Below the pieces are notes generated by a model. It did no database searches. It was given only the letters and a program-made list of their open reading frames with translations, and was not told the origin of the DNA. A stretch of DNA of 64,000 nucleotides from Burkholderiales bacterium 67-32 (GTDB taxonomy: Bacteria; Pseudomonadota; Gammaproteobacteria; Burkholderiales; Burkholderiaceae_B). The stretch spans positions 293,689 to 357,688 of the forward strand of contig MKUP01000026.1 in the NCBI GenBank assembly GCA_001898625.1, read 5' to 3'. The translations under genes were made by a program, and so were the position numbers. Shown here piece by piece: positions 34,358-43,783 of this stretch (within the stretch, counting starts at the first letter, position 1; every line of letters starts with the position of its first letter).

Positions 34358-35100
34358 TGGACAGGGCTCTTTACATTGCCGCGACCGGCGCTCGTGAACT
34401 GATGCGGCGCCAGGATGTGCAGACCAACAATCTGTCGAACGCGCTGACGCCGGGGTTTCGCGCGGAGATCGCGGCCCAGCGGACGGCGCCCGTGGTCGGC
34501 GGGCCTGGCTTGCGGACGCGCGCCTATGCGGTCGAGTCGACGCCGGGCGCCGATATGTCGGCCGGCGCGATGATGGCGACCGGGCGCGAACTGGATGTCG
34601 CGATTCAGGGCGAGGGCTGGTTCGCCGTGCGCACCGCGGACGGCGGCGAGGCCTATACCCGCGCCGGCGGCTTCCAGACCACGCCGGACGGCATGCTGGT
34701 CGACGTGGCCGGGCGCCCGGTGCTGGATCCCAACGGCGAACCCATCCTGGTTCCGCCCGACACCAAGGTGCAGGTCAATACCGACGGGTCGATCTCCTCC
34801 GTCCCCGAGGTCGACCGGGTGCAGGCCGCGCAGATCGCCAACCTCAAGCTGGTGAACCCGCCGGGGAACACGCTGGCGCGTGGCGCGGACGGTCTTTTCC
34901 GCCTGCGCCAGGGCGGCATCGCGCCGGCGGCCGACGGGGTACGCGTGGCGGGCGGCATGCTCGAGGGCAGCAACGTGAACGCGGTGGAAACCATGGTGGG
35001 CATGATCGCCGCGGCGCGTCACTACGACGTGCAGATACAGCTCATGCAGAACACCGACCAGAACCAGCGGTCGGCCACCCAGATACTGAGCATGACCTGA
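34357..35100 (+). CDS. flgF: Flagellar proximal rod protein FlgF
   Basis: FlgF is a rod subunit between FlgC and FlgG. The 247-residue protein begins MDRALYIAATGARELMRRQDVQTNNLSNALTPGFRAE. It has the FlgF/FlgG core (AIQGEGWFAVRTADGGEAYTRAGGFQTTPDGMLVD) and the C-terminal helix NVNAVETMVGMIAAARHYDVQIQLMQ. It overlaps flgE by one base; flgG follows after 70 bases. Confidence 0.97.
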   Translation: MDRALYIAATGARELMRRQDVQTNNLSNALTPGFRAEIAAQRTAPVVGGPGLRTRAYAVESTPGADMSAGAMMATGRELDVAIQGEGWFAVRTADGGEAYTRAGGFQTTPDGMLVDVAGRPVLDPNGEPILVPPDTKVQVNTDGSISSVPEVDRVQAAQIANLKLVNPPGNTLARGADGLFRLRQGGIAPAADGVRVAGGMLEGSNVNAVETMVGMIAAARHYDVQIQLMQNTDQNQRSATQILSMT

Positions 35101-35170
35101 CCGCGGGCCCGGCCCGGCGGCGATGGAATTTTGCGTAGTGCGGCGCATGCCGCGATAAGGATCAAGCACC

Positions 35171-35953
35171 ATGATGCGTTCTCTCTGGATCGCGAAGACC
35201 GGCCTGGATGCGCAGCAGACCCAGCTGGACGTCATCTCGAACAACCTTGCCAACGTCAGCACCAATGGCTACAAGCGTTCGCGCGCGGTGTTCGAGGACC
35301 TGCTCTACCAGACCATGCGGCCGGCCGGCACGCAAACCACGCAGCAGAACCAGGTGCCCGCGGGGCTGACGCTGGGAACGGGTTCGCGGCCCGTGGCCAC
35401 GGTGCGCAACTATGCGCAAGGCGCCCTGCAGCAGACCAGCAGCAGCTTCGACCTGTCGGTCAACGGCGCCGGCTTCTTCCAGGTGCAGCTGCCCGACGGC
35501 ACGCTGGCCTATACGCGCGACGGCAGCTTCCAGATCGACAGCCAGGGGCAGCTCGTGACCAACAACGGCTTGGTCATCGATCCGGGCATCGTGGTGCCGG
35601 AAGGCGTGAAGGAGGTCGCCATCGGCCAGGACGGCGTGGTGACGGCGACGGTGGCGGGCCAGACCCAGCCGGTCCAGCTGGGCCAGCTGCAGCTGGCGAC
35701 CTTCATCAACCCGCCGGGCCTGCAGCCGCTGGGCCAGAACCTATTCGGCGAGACCGCGGCCTCGGGCGTGCCGGTGGTCAACGTGCCCGGCTTGAATGGG
35801 GCGGGGCTGATCAACCAGGGCTACGTCGAGGCGTCCAACGTCAACGTGGTCGAGGAACTGGTCGGCATGATCCAGACCCAGCGCGCGTACGAAATCAACT
35901 CCCGGGCCATCACCACGGCCGACCAGATGCTCCAGCGCATCTCGCAGCTCTGA
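35171..35953 (+). CDS. flgG: Flagellar distal rod protein FlgG
   Basis: FlgG forms the distal rod. The 260 residues show [50 protein letters not shown], whose last part is the FlgG-specific stretch that keeps the rod straight. The C-terminus is [37 protein letters not shown]. flgH follows after 11 bases. Confidence 0.98.
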   Translation: MMRSLWIAKTGLDAQQTQLDVISNNLANVSTNGYKRSRAVFEDLLYQTMRPAGTQTTQQNQVPAGLTLGTGSRPVATVRNYAQGALQQTSSSFDLSVNGAGFFQVQLPDGTLAYTRDGSFQIDSQGQLVTNNGLVIDPGIVVPEGVKEVAIGQDGVVTATVAGQTQPVQLGQLQLATFINPPGLQPLGQNLFGETAASGVPVVNVPGLNGAGLINQGYVEASNVNVVEELVGMIQTQRAYEINSRAITTADQMLQRISQL

Positions 35954-35964
35954 GGGCGGCCGGG

Positions 35965-36669
35965 ATGAAGCAAGCGTTCAGGCGGCGTGTCCGTGGCGCC
36001 AGGGCCGTCGCCGGGATGACGATCCTGGCGGGGCTGGCCGCCTGCGCCACGCCCAAGGTCGACATCGACGGGCCGACCACGGCCCGGCCGCTGGATCCCG
36101 TGGCCTACAACGCGAACCGCCGGCCCACCGGCGGCATATTCGGCAGCGCGCCCGGCTATCGTCCGCTGTTCGAGGACGTGCGGGCGCGCAATATCGGCGA
36201 CACGCTGGTCGTGCGTCTGGAAGAACACATCAATTCGTCCCAGCGCAACAACACCTCGGCGCAGCGGTCGGCCTCGGCCTCGGCGGGGATTCCGTCCATC
36301 AACAAGCTGCCCGGCTCCGGCATCCTGCGCGGCCTGGGCGTGCAGGGCGAAAGCGAGAACCGCTTCAACGCCCGTGGCGAGACCGGCGCCACCAACATCC
36401 TGTCGGGCACCATTACCGTGACCGTGGTCGAGGTGCTGGCCAACGGCAACATGCGCGTCTCGGGCGAAAAGCAGATCGGTACCAATCGCGAGACCGAGCG
36501 CGTGCGCTTCTCCGGCGTGGTCAACCCGACCCACATCGTCGGCGGCAACTCGGTCAGCTCGACCCAGGTCGCCGACGCGCGCATCGAATACCGGGGGCAG
36601 GGCGCGATCGACGAGGCCCAGACGGTGGGCTGGCTATCGCGCTTCTTCTACTCGTTCCTGCCGTTCTGA
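35965..36669 (+). CDS. flgH: Flagellar L-ring protein FlgH
   Basis: FlgH is the outer-membrane lipoprotein of the L-ring. The 234-residue precursor has a basic start, a hydrophobic stretch and a lipobox LAAC (Cys near residue 27: [15 protein letters not shown]). Family motifs are [26 protein letters not shown] and the C-terminal [32 protein letters not shown]. The ATG at 35965 has GGGCGGCCGGG upstream rather than a clean ribosome site, but gives the correct signal peptide. Confidence 0.97.
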   Translation: MKQAFRRRVRGARAVAGMTILAGLAACATPKVDIDGPTTARPLDPVAYNANRRPTGGIFGSAPGYRPLFEDVRARNIGDTLVVRLEEHINSSQRNNTSAQRSASASAGIPSINKLPGSGILRGLGVQGESENRFNARGETGATNILSGTITVTVVEVLANGNMRVSGEKQIGTNRETERVRFSGVVNPTHIVGGNSVSSTQVADARIEYRGQGAIDEAQTVGWLSRFFYSFLPF

Positions 36670-36680
36670 GCGCGCGCACC

Positions 36681-37802
36681 ATGAACCGTCATTCGTTCTC
36701 CGCCGCCTGCCTGCGCCTTGCCGTGGCGATGCTGTGCGCGCTGCTCGTGCCCGTGGCCCAGGCCGCCCGGGTCAAGGACCTGGCCAATGTCCAGGGTGTG
36801 CGCAACAACCAGTTGGTGGGCTACGGCCTGGTCGTGGGCCTGGACGGCACGGGCGACCAGACCACGCAGACCCCGTTCACGACCCAGTCGCTGATGTCCA
36901 TGTTGTCCAATCTGGGCATCAACGTGCCGCCCGGCACGCGGCTGCAGCTCAAGAACGTGGCGGCGGTGATGGTGACCACCATGCTGCCGCCGTTCTCGCA
37001 GCCTGGCCAGCAGGTCGACGTGACGGTCAGTTCCATGGGCAACGCCAAGTCCCTGCGGGGCGGCACGCTGCTGCTGACGCCGCTCAAGGGGCTGGACGGG
37101 CAGGTCTATGCGATGGCGCAGGGCAGCGTGTCGGTGGGCGGCGCGGGTGCGTCGGCGGCGGGCAGCCGGGCGCAGATCAATCACCTGAGCGCGGGCCGCA
37201 TCCCCGCCGGCGCCACGGTGGAGCGGGACGTGCCGACGCCGTTTTCCGACGACGGCGCGCTTAGGCTGGAACTGACGACCGCTGATTTCTCGACGGCGCG
37301 TTCGATGGTCGAGACCATCAACCGCCGCATCGGTCCCGGCACCGCGACCGCGCTCGACGGCCGCGTGATCGAACTGCGCGCGCCCTCGTCGCCCGATGCC
37401 CGGGTTGCCTTCATGGCGCAGATCGAGGACCTGGAAGTGGCGGGCAGCCGTGCGCCGGCGCGAGTGGTCATCAATGCGCGCACGGGTTCGGTCGTGATGA
37501 ACCAGAGCGTGCGCCTGGCGCCGGTGGCCGTCGCGCACGGCAACCTGAGCGTCACGGTCAGCTCGGCGCCGGTGGTCAGCCAGCCGGCGCCTTTCTCGGG
37601 CGGACAGACGGTGGTGACCGAACGCGCCGACATCGAGATCAGGCAGAGCGGCGGCGCCATCGTGCACCTGGATGGCGGCGCCCAGCTGGCGGAGGTGGTC
37701 AAGGCGCTGAACCTGCTCGGCGCCACGCCGCAGGACCTCATCTCCATCCTGCAGGCGCTCAAGACCGCGGGTGCGTTGACCGCCGAACTGGAGATCATCT
37801 GA
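36681..37802 (+). CDS. flgI: Flagellar P-ring protein FlgI
   Basis: FlgI forms the periplasmic P-ring with help from FlgA. The 373-residue precursor has a Sec signal peptide ending near AQAAR (about residue 28). It has the conserved [30 protein letters not shown] and [39 protein letters not shown]. It overlaps flgJ by one base. Confidence 0.98.
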   Translation: MNRHSFSAACLRLAVAMLCALLVPVAQAARVKDLANVQGVRNNQLVGYGLVVGLDGTGDQTTQTPFTTQSLMSMLSNLGINVPPGTRLQLKNVAAVMVTTMLPPFSQPGQQVDVTVSSMGNAKSLRGGTLLLTPLKGLDGQVYAMAQGSVSVGGAGASAAGSRAQINHLSAGRIPAGATVERDVPTPFSDDGALRLELTTADFSTARSMVETINRRIGPGTATALDGRVIELRAPSSPDARVAFMAQIEDLEVAGSRAPARVVINARTGSVVMNQSVRLAPVAVAHGNLSVTVSSAPVVSQPAPFSGGQTVVTERADIEIRQSGGAIVHLDGGAQLAEVVKALNLLGATPQDLISILQALKTAGALTAELEII

Positions 37803-38887
37803 TGACCAAGATGGACAGCGCGATGCAGCGGGGCGGCATGGCGATCGATGCCCGCTCGCTGGAAAACCTGAAGCTGCAGGCGCGGCGCGACCAGGCGGGA
37901 ACCGTCAGGCAGGCAGCCCGCCAGTTCGAGGCGCAGTTCGCCCAGATGCTGCTGTCGCAGATGCGGCAGACGTCGCTGGCGGGCGACGGTCCGCTGGCCC
38001 AGGCCCTGAACAGCCCGGCCTCGCAGACCTGGCGAGGGATGCTGGACCAGCAGATGGCGCAGAAGCTGGCCGGCGTTCAGGATGCAGGCAGCGGCCCCGC
38101 GCCGGCGCGCAGCGGCCTGGGGCTGGCCGACATGCTGGAGAAGCAACTGACCCGTAACACCGTGTCGCCGGAGTCCCTGCGCCGCGCCGGGCTGCCGCTG
38201 TCCATGTCCACGCTGGAGCTGGCGCGGGGCCGGACCACCGGCACCCCCACCACGGCCACCAGCGGCATGATAGGCGGCATGGACGCCGCGGCGCTGGCGG
38301 GCGGATCGACCCCCGCGCGCCGCATCCAGAACGGCCGGTTCGGCACCCAGCCCGTCTATGCGCCGCCCGCGGCGGCCAGCGCCAAACCGGCGGCCGAGAC
38401 GCGCGCCGCGCCCGCCTCCGCGGAGGAAATACGCGCCGAGTTCCTGGGCAAGTTCCTGCCCGCGGCCAAGCGCGCGGAGGCCGCGACGGGCATCCCGGCC
38501 GCCTACATCCTGGGCCAGGCCGCCCTGGAGTCCGGCTGGGGACGGCGCGAGATCCGCGGTGCCCAGGGCGAACCCAGCCACAACCTGTTCGGGATCAAGG
38601 CGACGGGCTGGGACGGCCGCACCGTGCGCACCCGCACGACCGAATACCGCAACGGCACGCCGGAGCGCGTAACCGCCGAGTTCCGCGCCTACGATTCCTA
38701 CGAACAGGCGTTCGAGGACTACGCGCGCCTGCTGGCGTCGAATCCTCGCTATGCCAAGGTGCTGCAATCGGCCGGCAATGCCGAACAGTTCGCGCAGGGC
38801 CTGCAGCGGGCCGGCTATGCGACCGATCCCAGGTATGCCGAGAAGCTGGGCAGCACCATCCGGCGCGCCATGCAGATCGTCGTCTAG
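37802..38887 (+). CDS. flgJ: Rod-capping peptidoglycan hydrolase FlgJ
   Basis: FlgJ caps the rod and opens a hole in peptidoglycan. The 361 residues divide into an N-terminal rod-binding domain (QAARQFEAQFAQMLLSQMRQT, about 35-105), an Ala/Pro linker and a C-terminal glucosaminidase domain (about 215-355). That domain contains YILGQAALESGWGRREI with the catalytic Glu, and YDSYEQAFEDYARLLASNPRYA. It is the dual-domain form typical of beta- and gammaproteobacteria. Confidence 0.97.
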   Translation: MTKMDSAMQRGGMAIDARSLENLKLQARRDQAGTVRQAARQFEAQFAQMLLSQMRQTSLAGDGPLAQALNSPASQTWRGMLDQQMAQKLAGVQDAGSGPAPARSGLGLADMLEKQLTRNTVSPESLRRAGLPLSMSTLELARGRTTGTPTTATSGMIGGMDAAALAGGSTPARRIQNGRFGTQPVYAPPAAASAKPAAETRAAPASAEEIRAEFLGKFLPAAKRAEAATGIPAAYILGQAALESGWGRREIRGAQGEPSHNLFGIKATGWDGRTVRTRTTEYRNGTPERVTAEFRAYDSYEQAFEDYARLLASNPRYAKVLQSAGNAEQFAQGLQRAGYATDPRYAEKLGSTIRRAMQIVV

Positions 38888-38929
38888 CGGCGGATCCGCC
38901 TCGAACCGGGCAAAAGCCCGCCGGCATGC

Positions 38930-38956
38930 TCAAGCTTGGGCGCCGGCGTCCGTTAA
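38930..38956 (+). promoter_or_regulatory. Sigma-28-like promoter for flgKL
   Basis: TCAAGCTT (6 of 8), exactly 11 bases, then TCCGTTAA (6 of 8 to GCCGATAA). It lies in the 126-base flgJ-flgK gap, about 58 bases before the flgK start. Late expression of the junction proteins is normal in FlhDC systems. Confidence 0.68.
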
Positions 38957-39013
38957 GAGAGACATCAGCCGTGCAAGGCGCCGCCGCGCACGCCAGGCAG
39001 TCCGCATGAAACC

Positions 39014-40915
39014 ATGACCACGAACATCGCCAATATCGCATTGACCGGATTGCGCGCCGCCCAGGCCGGGCTGGCCGTCACCGCCAACAACATCTCCAAC
39101 CAGGGGACGCCCGGGTATTCGCGCCAGCAGGCGGTGCTGCAGTCGGCCATGTCGAACTTCAGCGGCGCCGGCTATTTCGGGCAGGGCGTGGACGTCGTCA
39201 CGGTCCAGCGGGCCTACAGCGATTTCCTGTCCAGCCAGGCCAGCCAGTCGGCATCGTCGCTCAGCTATCTCTCCACCTATTCGGACCAGATGAGCGGCCT
39301 GATCAACCGGCTCGGTTCGGTGGATACCGGCATCAACCAGAGCCTGAACGCGCTGTACTCGGCCATGGGCCGCTTCAGCCAGAATCCCGCCGAGACCGCC
39401 TCGCGCCAGGCCGCGCTGGCGGCGGCGCAATCGACGGCGGCGCGTTTCCGCGCCATCAGCGAGGACCTGTCCACCCTGAGCCAGGGCATCGACAACCAGG
39501 CCAGCGCCACGGTGGGGCAGATCAACCAACTGGTGCAGAGCATCGCTGCTTACAACGCCAAGATCGGCGACGCCTATGGAACCAGCCAGGGGCAGGCGCC
39601 CAACGCCCTGCTGGACCAGCGCGACGTGCTGGTGCGCGAACTGGGCAAGCTGACGGGCATCACCACCAGCACCCAGGGCACGAGCGTCAACGTCTACCTG
39701 ACCAATGGCCAGCCGCTGGTCATGGAGCAGGTGGCCTCGCAGTTGAAGATCGACACCCGCGACCCGAATTCGCCCACCGGCACCAGCCTGTCGCTGACCG
39801 TCGGCAGCCATGCCATGCAGCTCAACCAGGGCGACATCAACGGCGGCCAACTGGGCGCGCTGCTGCAATTCCGGGACAACGAGCTTGCCCAGGCCCAGTC
39901 CGAACTGGGGCGCCTGGCCATCGCCATGGCGGCGGCCTACAACCAGCAGCAGCAATTCGGCCTGGACAGCAACGGGCAGCCGGGCCAGGCCCTGTTCCGC
40001 ATCGGCAATCCCGTGGCCGTGGGCCAGCGGGGCAACACCGGCGATGCGCGGCTGGCGGTGGGTATCGCCGACACGCGCTCGCTGACCGGCAGCGATTACC
40101 AGTTGACCCGGGTGGGCAGCGAGTACGTCGTGACCCGGCTGGATGACGGTACCGAGCTGGGCCCCTTCTCGTCGCTGCCGCAGAACGTGGACGGCTTGAC
40201 CATCGGCCTGGCCGATGGCGACCTGGCCGACGGCGACACCTTCACGATCAAGGTCGCCAGCCAGGCCGCGTCGGGTGTCGAAGTGACGCTGGCCGATCCG
40301 GGCAAGCTGGCTGCCGCCGCCCCCATGGGCCTCGTGACGGCGGACACCAACACCGGCACGGCGCAGGCATCGCGCCTGCGTTCGGCCGAGTCGGGCAGCC
40401 CCGACTACGGCACCTCGGTTACCGTTCGCTTCACGTCCGCCACGGGCTACGAGCTGCTGGGCGAGGACGGCACCGTCCTGTCGACGGGCTCCCTGCAACC
40501 GCCGCAGCAGACCATTTCCTACAACGGCTGGGCCTTCGACCTGGCCGGTATCCCGGCCGCCGGGGACACCATCACCGTCAAGGCCGATCCGGGCGCGCCC
40601 GCGGGCGACAACCGCAACGCGCTGGCCATGGCCGGGCTGGGGACCACCCGGATCGCCGGGGGCAGCACGCTGACCGATGCCTACGCCGGGCTGATTTCCC
40701 AGGTCGGCACGCGCGCGGCCTCGCTCAACATCAGCAAGGCCGCGCAGCAGACCGCTTTCGACCAGGCGGTGGCCAGCGAACAGTCGCTGTCGGGCGTGAA
40801 CCTGGACGAAGAGGGCGCCAACCTGCTGCGCTACCAGCAGGCCTACGCGGCCGCCGGCAAGGTGCTGGGCATGTCTTCCGAGTTGTTCGACCAGTTGCTC
40901 GCCGCCATCCATTAA
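39014..40915 (+). CDS. flgK: Hook-filament junction protein FlgK (HAP1)
   Basis: FlgK joins hook and filament. The 633-residue protein begins TTNIANIALTGLRAAQAGLAVTANNISNQGTPGYSRQQAVLQ and has a coiled D1 region. It has a variable middle (about 330-540) and ends SGVNLDEEGANLLRYQQAYAAAGKVLGMSSELFDQLLAAIH, as FlgK proteins do. It is read from its own sigma-28-like promoter with flgL and depends on FlgN for export. Confidence 0.97.
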   Translation: MTTNIANIALTGLRAAQAGLAVTANNISNQGTPGYSRQQAVLQSAMSNFSGAGYFGQGVDVVTVQRAYSDFLSSQASQSASSLSYLSTYSDQMSGLINRLGSVDTGINQSLNALYSAMGRFSQNPAETASRQAALAAAQSTAARFRAISEDLSTLSQGIDNQASATVGQINQLVQSIAAYNAKIGDAYGTSQGQAPNALLDQRDVLVRELGKLTGITTSTQGTSVNVYLTNGQPLVMEQVASQLKIDTRDPNSPTGTSLSLTVGSHAMQLNQGDINGGQLGALLQFRDNELAQAQSELGRLAIAMAAAYNQQQQFGLDSNGQPGQALFRIGNPVAVGQRGNTGDARLAVGIADTRSLTGSDYQLTRVGSEYVVTRLDDGTELGPFSSLPQNVDGLTIGLADGDLADGDTFTIKVASQAASGVEVTLADPGKLAAAAPMGLVTADTNTGTAQASRLRSAESGSPDYGTSVTVRFTSATGYELLGEDGTVLSTGSLQPPQQTISYNGWAFDLAGIPAAGDTITVKADPGAPAGDNRNALAMAGLGTTRIAGGSTLTDAYAGLISQVGTRAASLNISKAAQQTAFDQAVASEQSLSGVNLDEEGANLLRYQQAYAAAGKVLGMSSELFDQLLAAIH

Positions 40916-40935
40916 CGATACGCCTACGGACCGCC

Positions 40936-42150
40936 ATGAGAGTCAGCACCAACCAGTTCTACGACAACAGCATCCGGGCCATCAACAGCCAGCAGAGCGC
41001 GCTGCTGCAGGTCTCGCAGCAGCTGTCCGCTCAGCGCAAGCTGCTCAGCCCGTCCGACGACCCGGTCGCGGCCGGCCGTGAAGTGGCGCTGGACGCCACG
41101 CTCAAGGCCAACGAACAGATGCTGAAGAACCAGGCGGACGCCAAGGGCCTGCTCGAAGGCACCGAGAACTATCTCGTGGAGGCTGGCAATACCCTGCAAC
41201 AGGCGCTGACCCGCATCGTGCAGGCGGGCGGGGGCGGGCTGAACGAGGAAAACCGGCAATCCATCCTGGCCGACCTCAAAGGGCTGCGCGACCAGTTGAT
41301 GAGCGTGGCCAATACCCAGGACGAGAACGGCAACTACGTCTTCGCCGGCTACCAGCGCGACAGCCAGCCCTTCGTACGCAACGCCTCGGGCGTGGTCTAC
41401 CAGGGCGACGCCGGCGTGCGCCAGAGCCAGATCGGCCCCAACCGCGTGATCGACGTCAGCTTCAGCGGCAGCTACCTGTTCGGCGACATCCCCACCGGCC
41501 GCAACGGACTCGATGCCAGCGCCGGCAGTGGCAACACCGGCAGCGCCACGCTGACCTCCAGCACCGTCACCGACCGCCAGGCCTGGTCGGCAGCGGCGGC
41601 CTACGGTCCGTACACCATCGAATTCGGCGCCGATGGCGCCTATACCGTCTCGGACAAGGACGGGGCCGAGGTCGGCACCGGCACCCTGGGCGAGGACGGC
41701 CAGGCGATAGACATCGCCGGCGTGCAGATCGGCTTTGGCGGCCGTCCCGCCGAAGGCGACAAGCTGAGCTTCGGCCCGTCGCGTTCGCAAAGCGTGTTCG
41801 ATACGCTGGACCAGGCCATCGCCGCCCTGGGGCAGCCCGCGTCCGAGACCGAGTCCGTTTCGCGCGCCAACGCGCTGTACGAGGTCAACCTGAACCTGAA
41901 CTCGGCGCTGAACCGGCTGCTCGAGGCCCGCTCGTCCATCGGCAGCCGCCTGACCGAGATCGAGGCGGCCACCACCGCGGGAGAAACCCGCGGCACCCAG
42001 ATTACCGGCGAGATCTCGCGGGTGGTGGGATCGGACCTGGAAACCATGACGGAGCTGACCGGCGAGCTGGCCAAACGCACGTACACTGTGCAGGCCGCGC
42101 AGCAGACCTATACGCAGATCGCCCGGATGTCCATTTTCAATTTCCTGTAA
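40936..42150 (+). CDS. flgL: Hook-filament junction protein FlgL (HAP3)
   Basis: FlgL is the second junction protein. The 404 residues start MRVSTNQFYDNSIRAINSQQSALLQVSQQLSAQRKLLSPSDDPVAAGR, resembling flagellin N-termini. They end DLETMTELTGELAKRTYTVQAAQQTYTQIARMSIFNFL. It follows flgK by 20 bases. Its stop codon lies in a short palindrome (TTCCTGT/ACAGGAA, 42142-42157), and a GC-rich hairpin (42162-42193) follows, together a plausible terminator without a T run. Confidence 0.97.
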   Translation: MRVSTNQFYDNSIRAINSQQSALLQVSQQLSAQRKLLSPSDDPVAAGREVALDATLKANEQMLKNQADAKGLLEGTENYLVEAGNTLQQALTRIVQAGGGGLNEENRQSILADLKGLRDQLMSVANTQDENGNYVFAGYQRDSQPFVRNASGVVYQGDAGVRQSQIGPNRVIDVSFSGSYLFGDIPTGRNGLDASAGSGNTGSATLTSSTVTDRQAWSAAAAYGPYTIEFGADGAYTVSDKDGAEVGTGTLGEDGQAIDIAGVQIGFGGRPAEGDKLSFGPSRSQSVFDTLDQAIAALGQPASETESVSRANALYEVNLNLNSALNRLLEARSSIGSRLTEIEAATTAGETRGTQITGEISRVVGSDLETMTELTGELAKRTYTVQAAQQTYTQIARMSIFNFL

Positions 42151-42222
42151 ACAGGAAGGCTCCGGCGGCGGACGGATGCGAGGGTGCCGCCGGCGCGTTT
42201 ACCTGGCCCCACCGGATGTTTC

Positions 42223-43122
42223 ATGTCGCAGGAACCGTTCAACATTCTCGTCGTCGACGACGAGCCGCTCAACCTGGAAATCATTTCCGAGCACCTGTCC
42301 GATCCCCGCTATCGGCTCCGGTGCGTGCAGGACGGCATCCAGGCCTGGGACGTGCTGCAGGAAGCGGGCGTCGACTATGACCTGATCGTGCTCGACCGGA
42401 TGATGCCGGGGCTGGACGGCATTGAGCTCCTGACCCGGATACGCGCGGATCGCCGCCTGGCAGACATCCCGGTCATCATGCAGACCGCCGCCTCGCGCCC
42501 GGCCGACGTGCTCGAAGGCATACACCGGGGCGCCTACTACTATCTGACCAAGCCGTACGAGCACGACATGCTGATCGCGGTCGTCAGCGCGGCCATCGAA
42601 TTCCGCGCGCGGCAGAAGGGCCTGCGCCGGCGCCTGTCGGACGTGCACGATGTGTTCGCTCATATGCGGCAGGCCAACTTCGGCTTCGTGTCCCTGGCCG
42701 AGGCCCGGCAACTGGCCTTCTTCCTGGCCAAGCTCTGTCCCGCGCCCGAGGTGGCGGTGATCGGGCTGGCCGAATTGATGGTCAACGCGATCGAGCACGG
42801 TAACCTGGAAATCGGCTTCGTGGACAAGGGGCGCCTGAGCATGGAGGGCCGCTGGGCCGCGGAAATCCAGCGGCGGCTGTCCCTGGCCCCGTATCGGGAT
42901 CGCATCGCCAGCGTCAGCTTCGAACGCGAACCCGACTGCATCCGTTTCCGCGTCAAGGACCAGGGGCCTGGCTTCGACTGGCGGAGCTACCTGGAGATTT
43001 CTCCCGACCGGGCCTTCGACATGCACGGACGGGGGATCGCGATGGCCCGCGCCCTGACCTTCAAGGACCTGACCTACATCGACAACGGCCGGGAAGCCGT
43101 GGGAACGATCGCTCTGGAATGA
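42223..43122 (+). CDS. Response regulator with RsbW-like ATPase output domain
   Basis: The 299-residue protein has an N-terminal receiver (about 5-125) with Asp12-Asp13, phospho-acceptor Asp58 (VLDRMMPGLDG) and Lys110. Its C-terminal HATPase domain (about 150-298) has the N-box ELMVNAIEHGNLEIG, DQGPGFD (246-252) and HGRGIAMA. There is no HisKA or HPt part, so the ATPase resembles the serine kinase/anti-sigma class (RsbW/SpoIIAB). Such fusions can drive partner-switching with an anti-anti-sigma protein; none is encoded nearby. It lies between flgL and a convergent two-component pair. Its partner and signal are unknown. Confidence 0.85.
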   Translation: MSQEPFNILVVDDEPLNLEIISEHLSDPRYRLRCVQDGIQAWDVLQEAGVDYDLIVLDRMMPGLDGIELLTRIRADRRLADIPVIMQTAASRPADVLEGIHRGAYYYLTKPYEHDMLIAVVSAAIEFRARQKGLRRRLSDVHDVFAHMRQANFGFVSLAEARQLAFFLAKLCPAPEVAVIGLAELMVNAIEHGNLEIGFVDKGRLSMEGRWAAEIQRRLSLAPYRDRIASVSFEREPDCIRFRVKDQGPGFDWRSYLEISPDRAFDMHGRGIAMARALTFKDLTYIDNGREAVGTIALE

Positions 43123-43158
43123 TGCCGTGGGCGCGCAAGCGCCCACGGCATCATTCCA
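43115..43158. terminator. Perfect 20-bp hairpin shared by two convergent stop codons
   Basis: Arms 43115-43134 and 43139-43158 are perfectly complementary and close a GCAA (GNRA) tetraloop. The stop codons of both convergent genes (43120-43122 plus strand, 43151-43153 minus strand) lie in the stem. There is no T run. It is probably a bidirectional terminator or mRNA 3'-end stabiliser. Confidence 0.85.
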
Positions 43159-43783
43159 CCAGCTTGTGCTTCAGCGCGTAGTGGGTCAGCTCGGCGTTGT
43201 TCTTGAGCTTCATTTTCTCGAGCAGGCGCGCGCGGTAGACCGATACGGTCTTGGGCGACAGCGAGATTTCCTCGGCGATCTGGGTCAGGGTGCGGCCCGA
43301 GGCGATCATCACCATGGTCTGGTATTCGCGGTCGGACAGCAGTTCGTGCGGCGGGCGCTCGTCGCCTTGGCTGAGGTGGGTGGCCAGTTGTTCGGCCAGT
43401 TCCGGGGTGATGTATTTCTTGCCGCGCGCGACGGTGCGGATGGCCGCGATCACGGTCTCGGGCGGCGAGTTCTTGTGCAGGTAGCCGGCCGCGCCGGCCT
43501 TGACGCTGCGTACCGCGTACTGGTCCTCGGGATACATGCTGAGCATGAGCACGGCGATGCGCGGCCAGCGTTCGCGCACCTGCTTGAGTCCTTCGAGCCC
43601 GTTCTTGCCGGGCATGGAAATGTCCATCAGCACGACGTCGGCCTCGGTCTTGCGCAGCACGTCGAGCAGGTCGCCGCAATCGGCCGCTTCTCCCACCACC
43701 GAGATGCCTTCCTCGGCCTGCGCGATCTGCCGCAGGCCCGAGCGCACGATGGCGTGATCGTCGGCGAGCACCAGACGGATCAT
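43151..43783 (-). CDS. NarL/FixJ-family response regulator
   Basis: This DNA-binding response regulator has 210 residues. The receiver has Asp8-Asp9, phospho-acceptor Asp54 (VLMDISMPGKNG) and Lys104. The LuxR-type helix-turn-helix lies at about 147-195 (LSDREYQTMVMIASGRTLTQIAEEISLSPKTVSVYRARLLEKMKLKNNAEL). Its start overlaps the stop of the upstream histidine kinase by 4 bases, so it is the cognate regulator. Targets are unknown; nearby flagellar and che genes are candidates by position only. Confidence 0.92.
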   Translation of the reverse strand: MIRLVLADDHAIVRSGLRQIAQAEEGISVVGEAADCGDLLDVLRKTEADVVLMDISMPGKNGLEGLKQVRERWPRIAVLMLSMYPEDQYAVRSVKAGAAGYLHKNSPPETVIAAIRTVARGKKYITPELAEQLATHLSQGDERPPHELLSDREYQTMVMIASGRTLTQIAEEISLSPKTVSVYRARLLEKMKLKNNAELTHYALKHKLVE

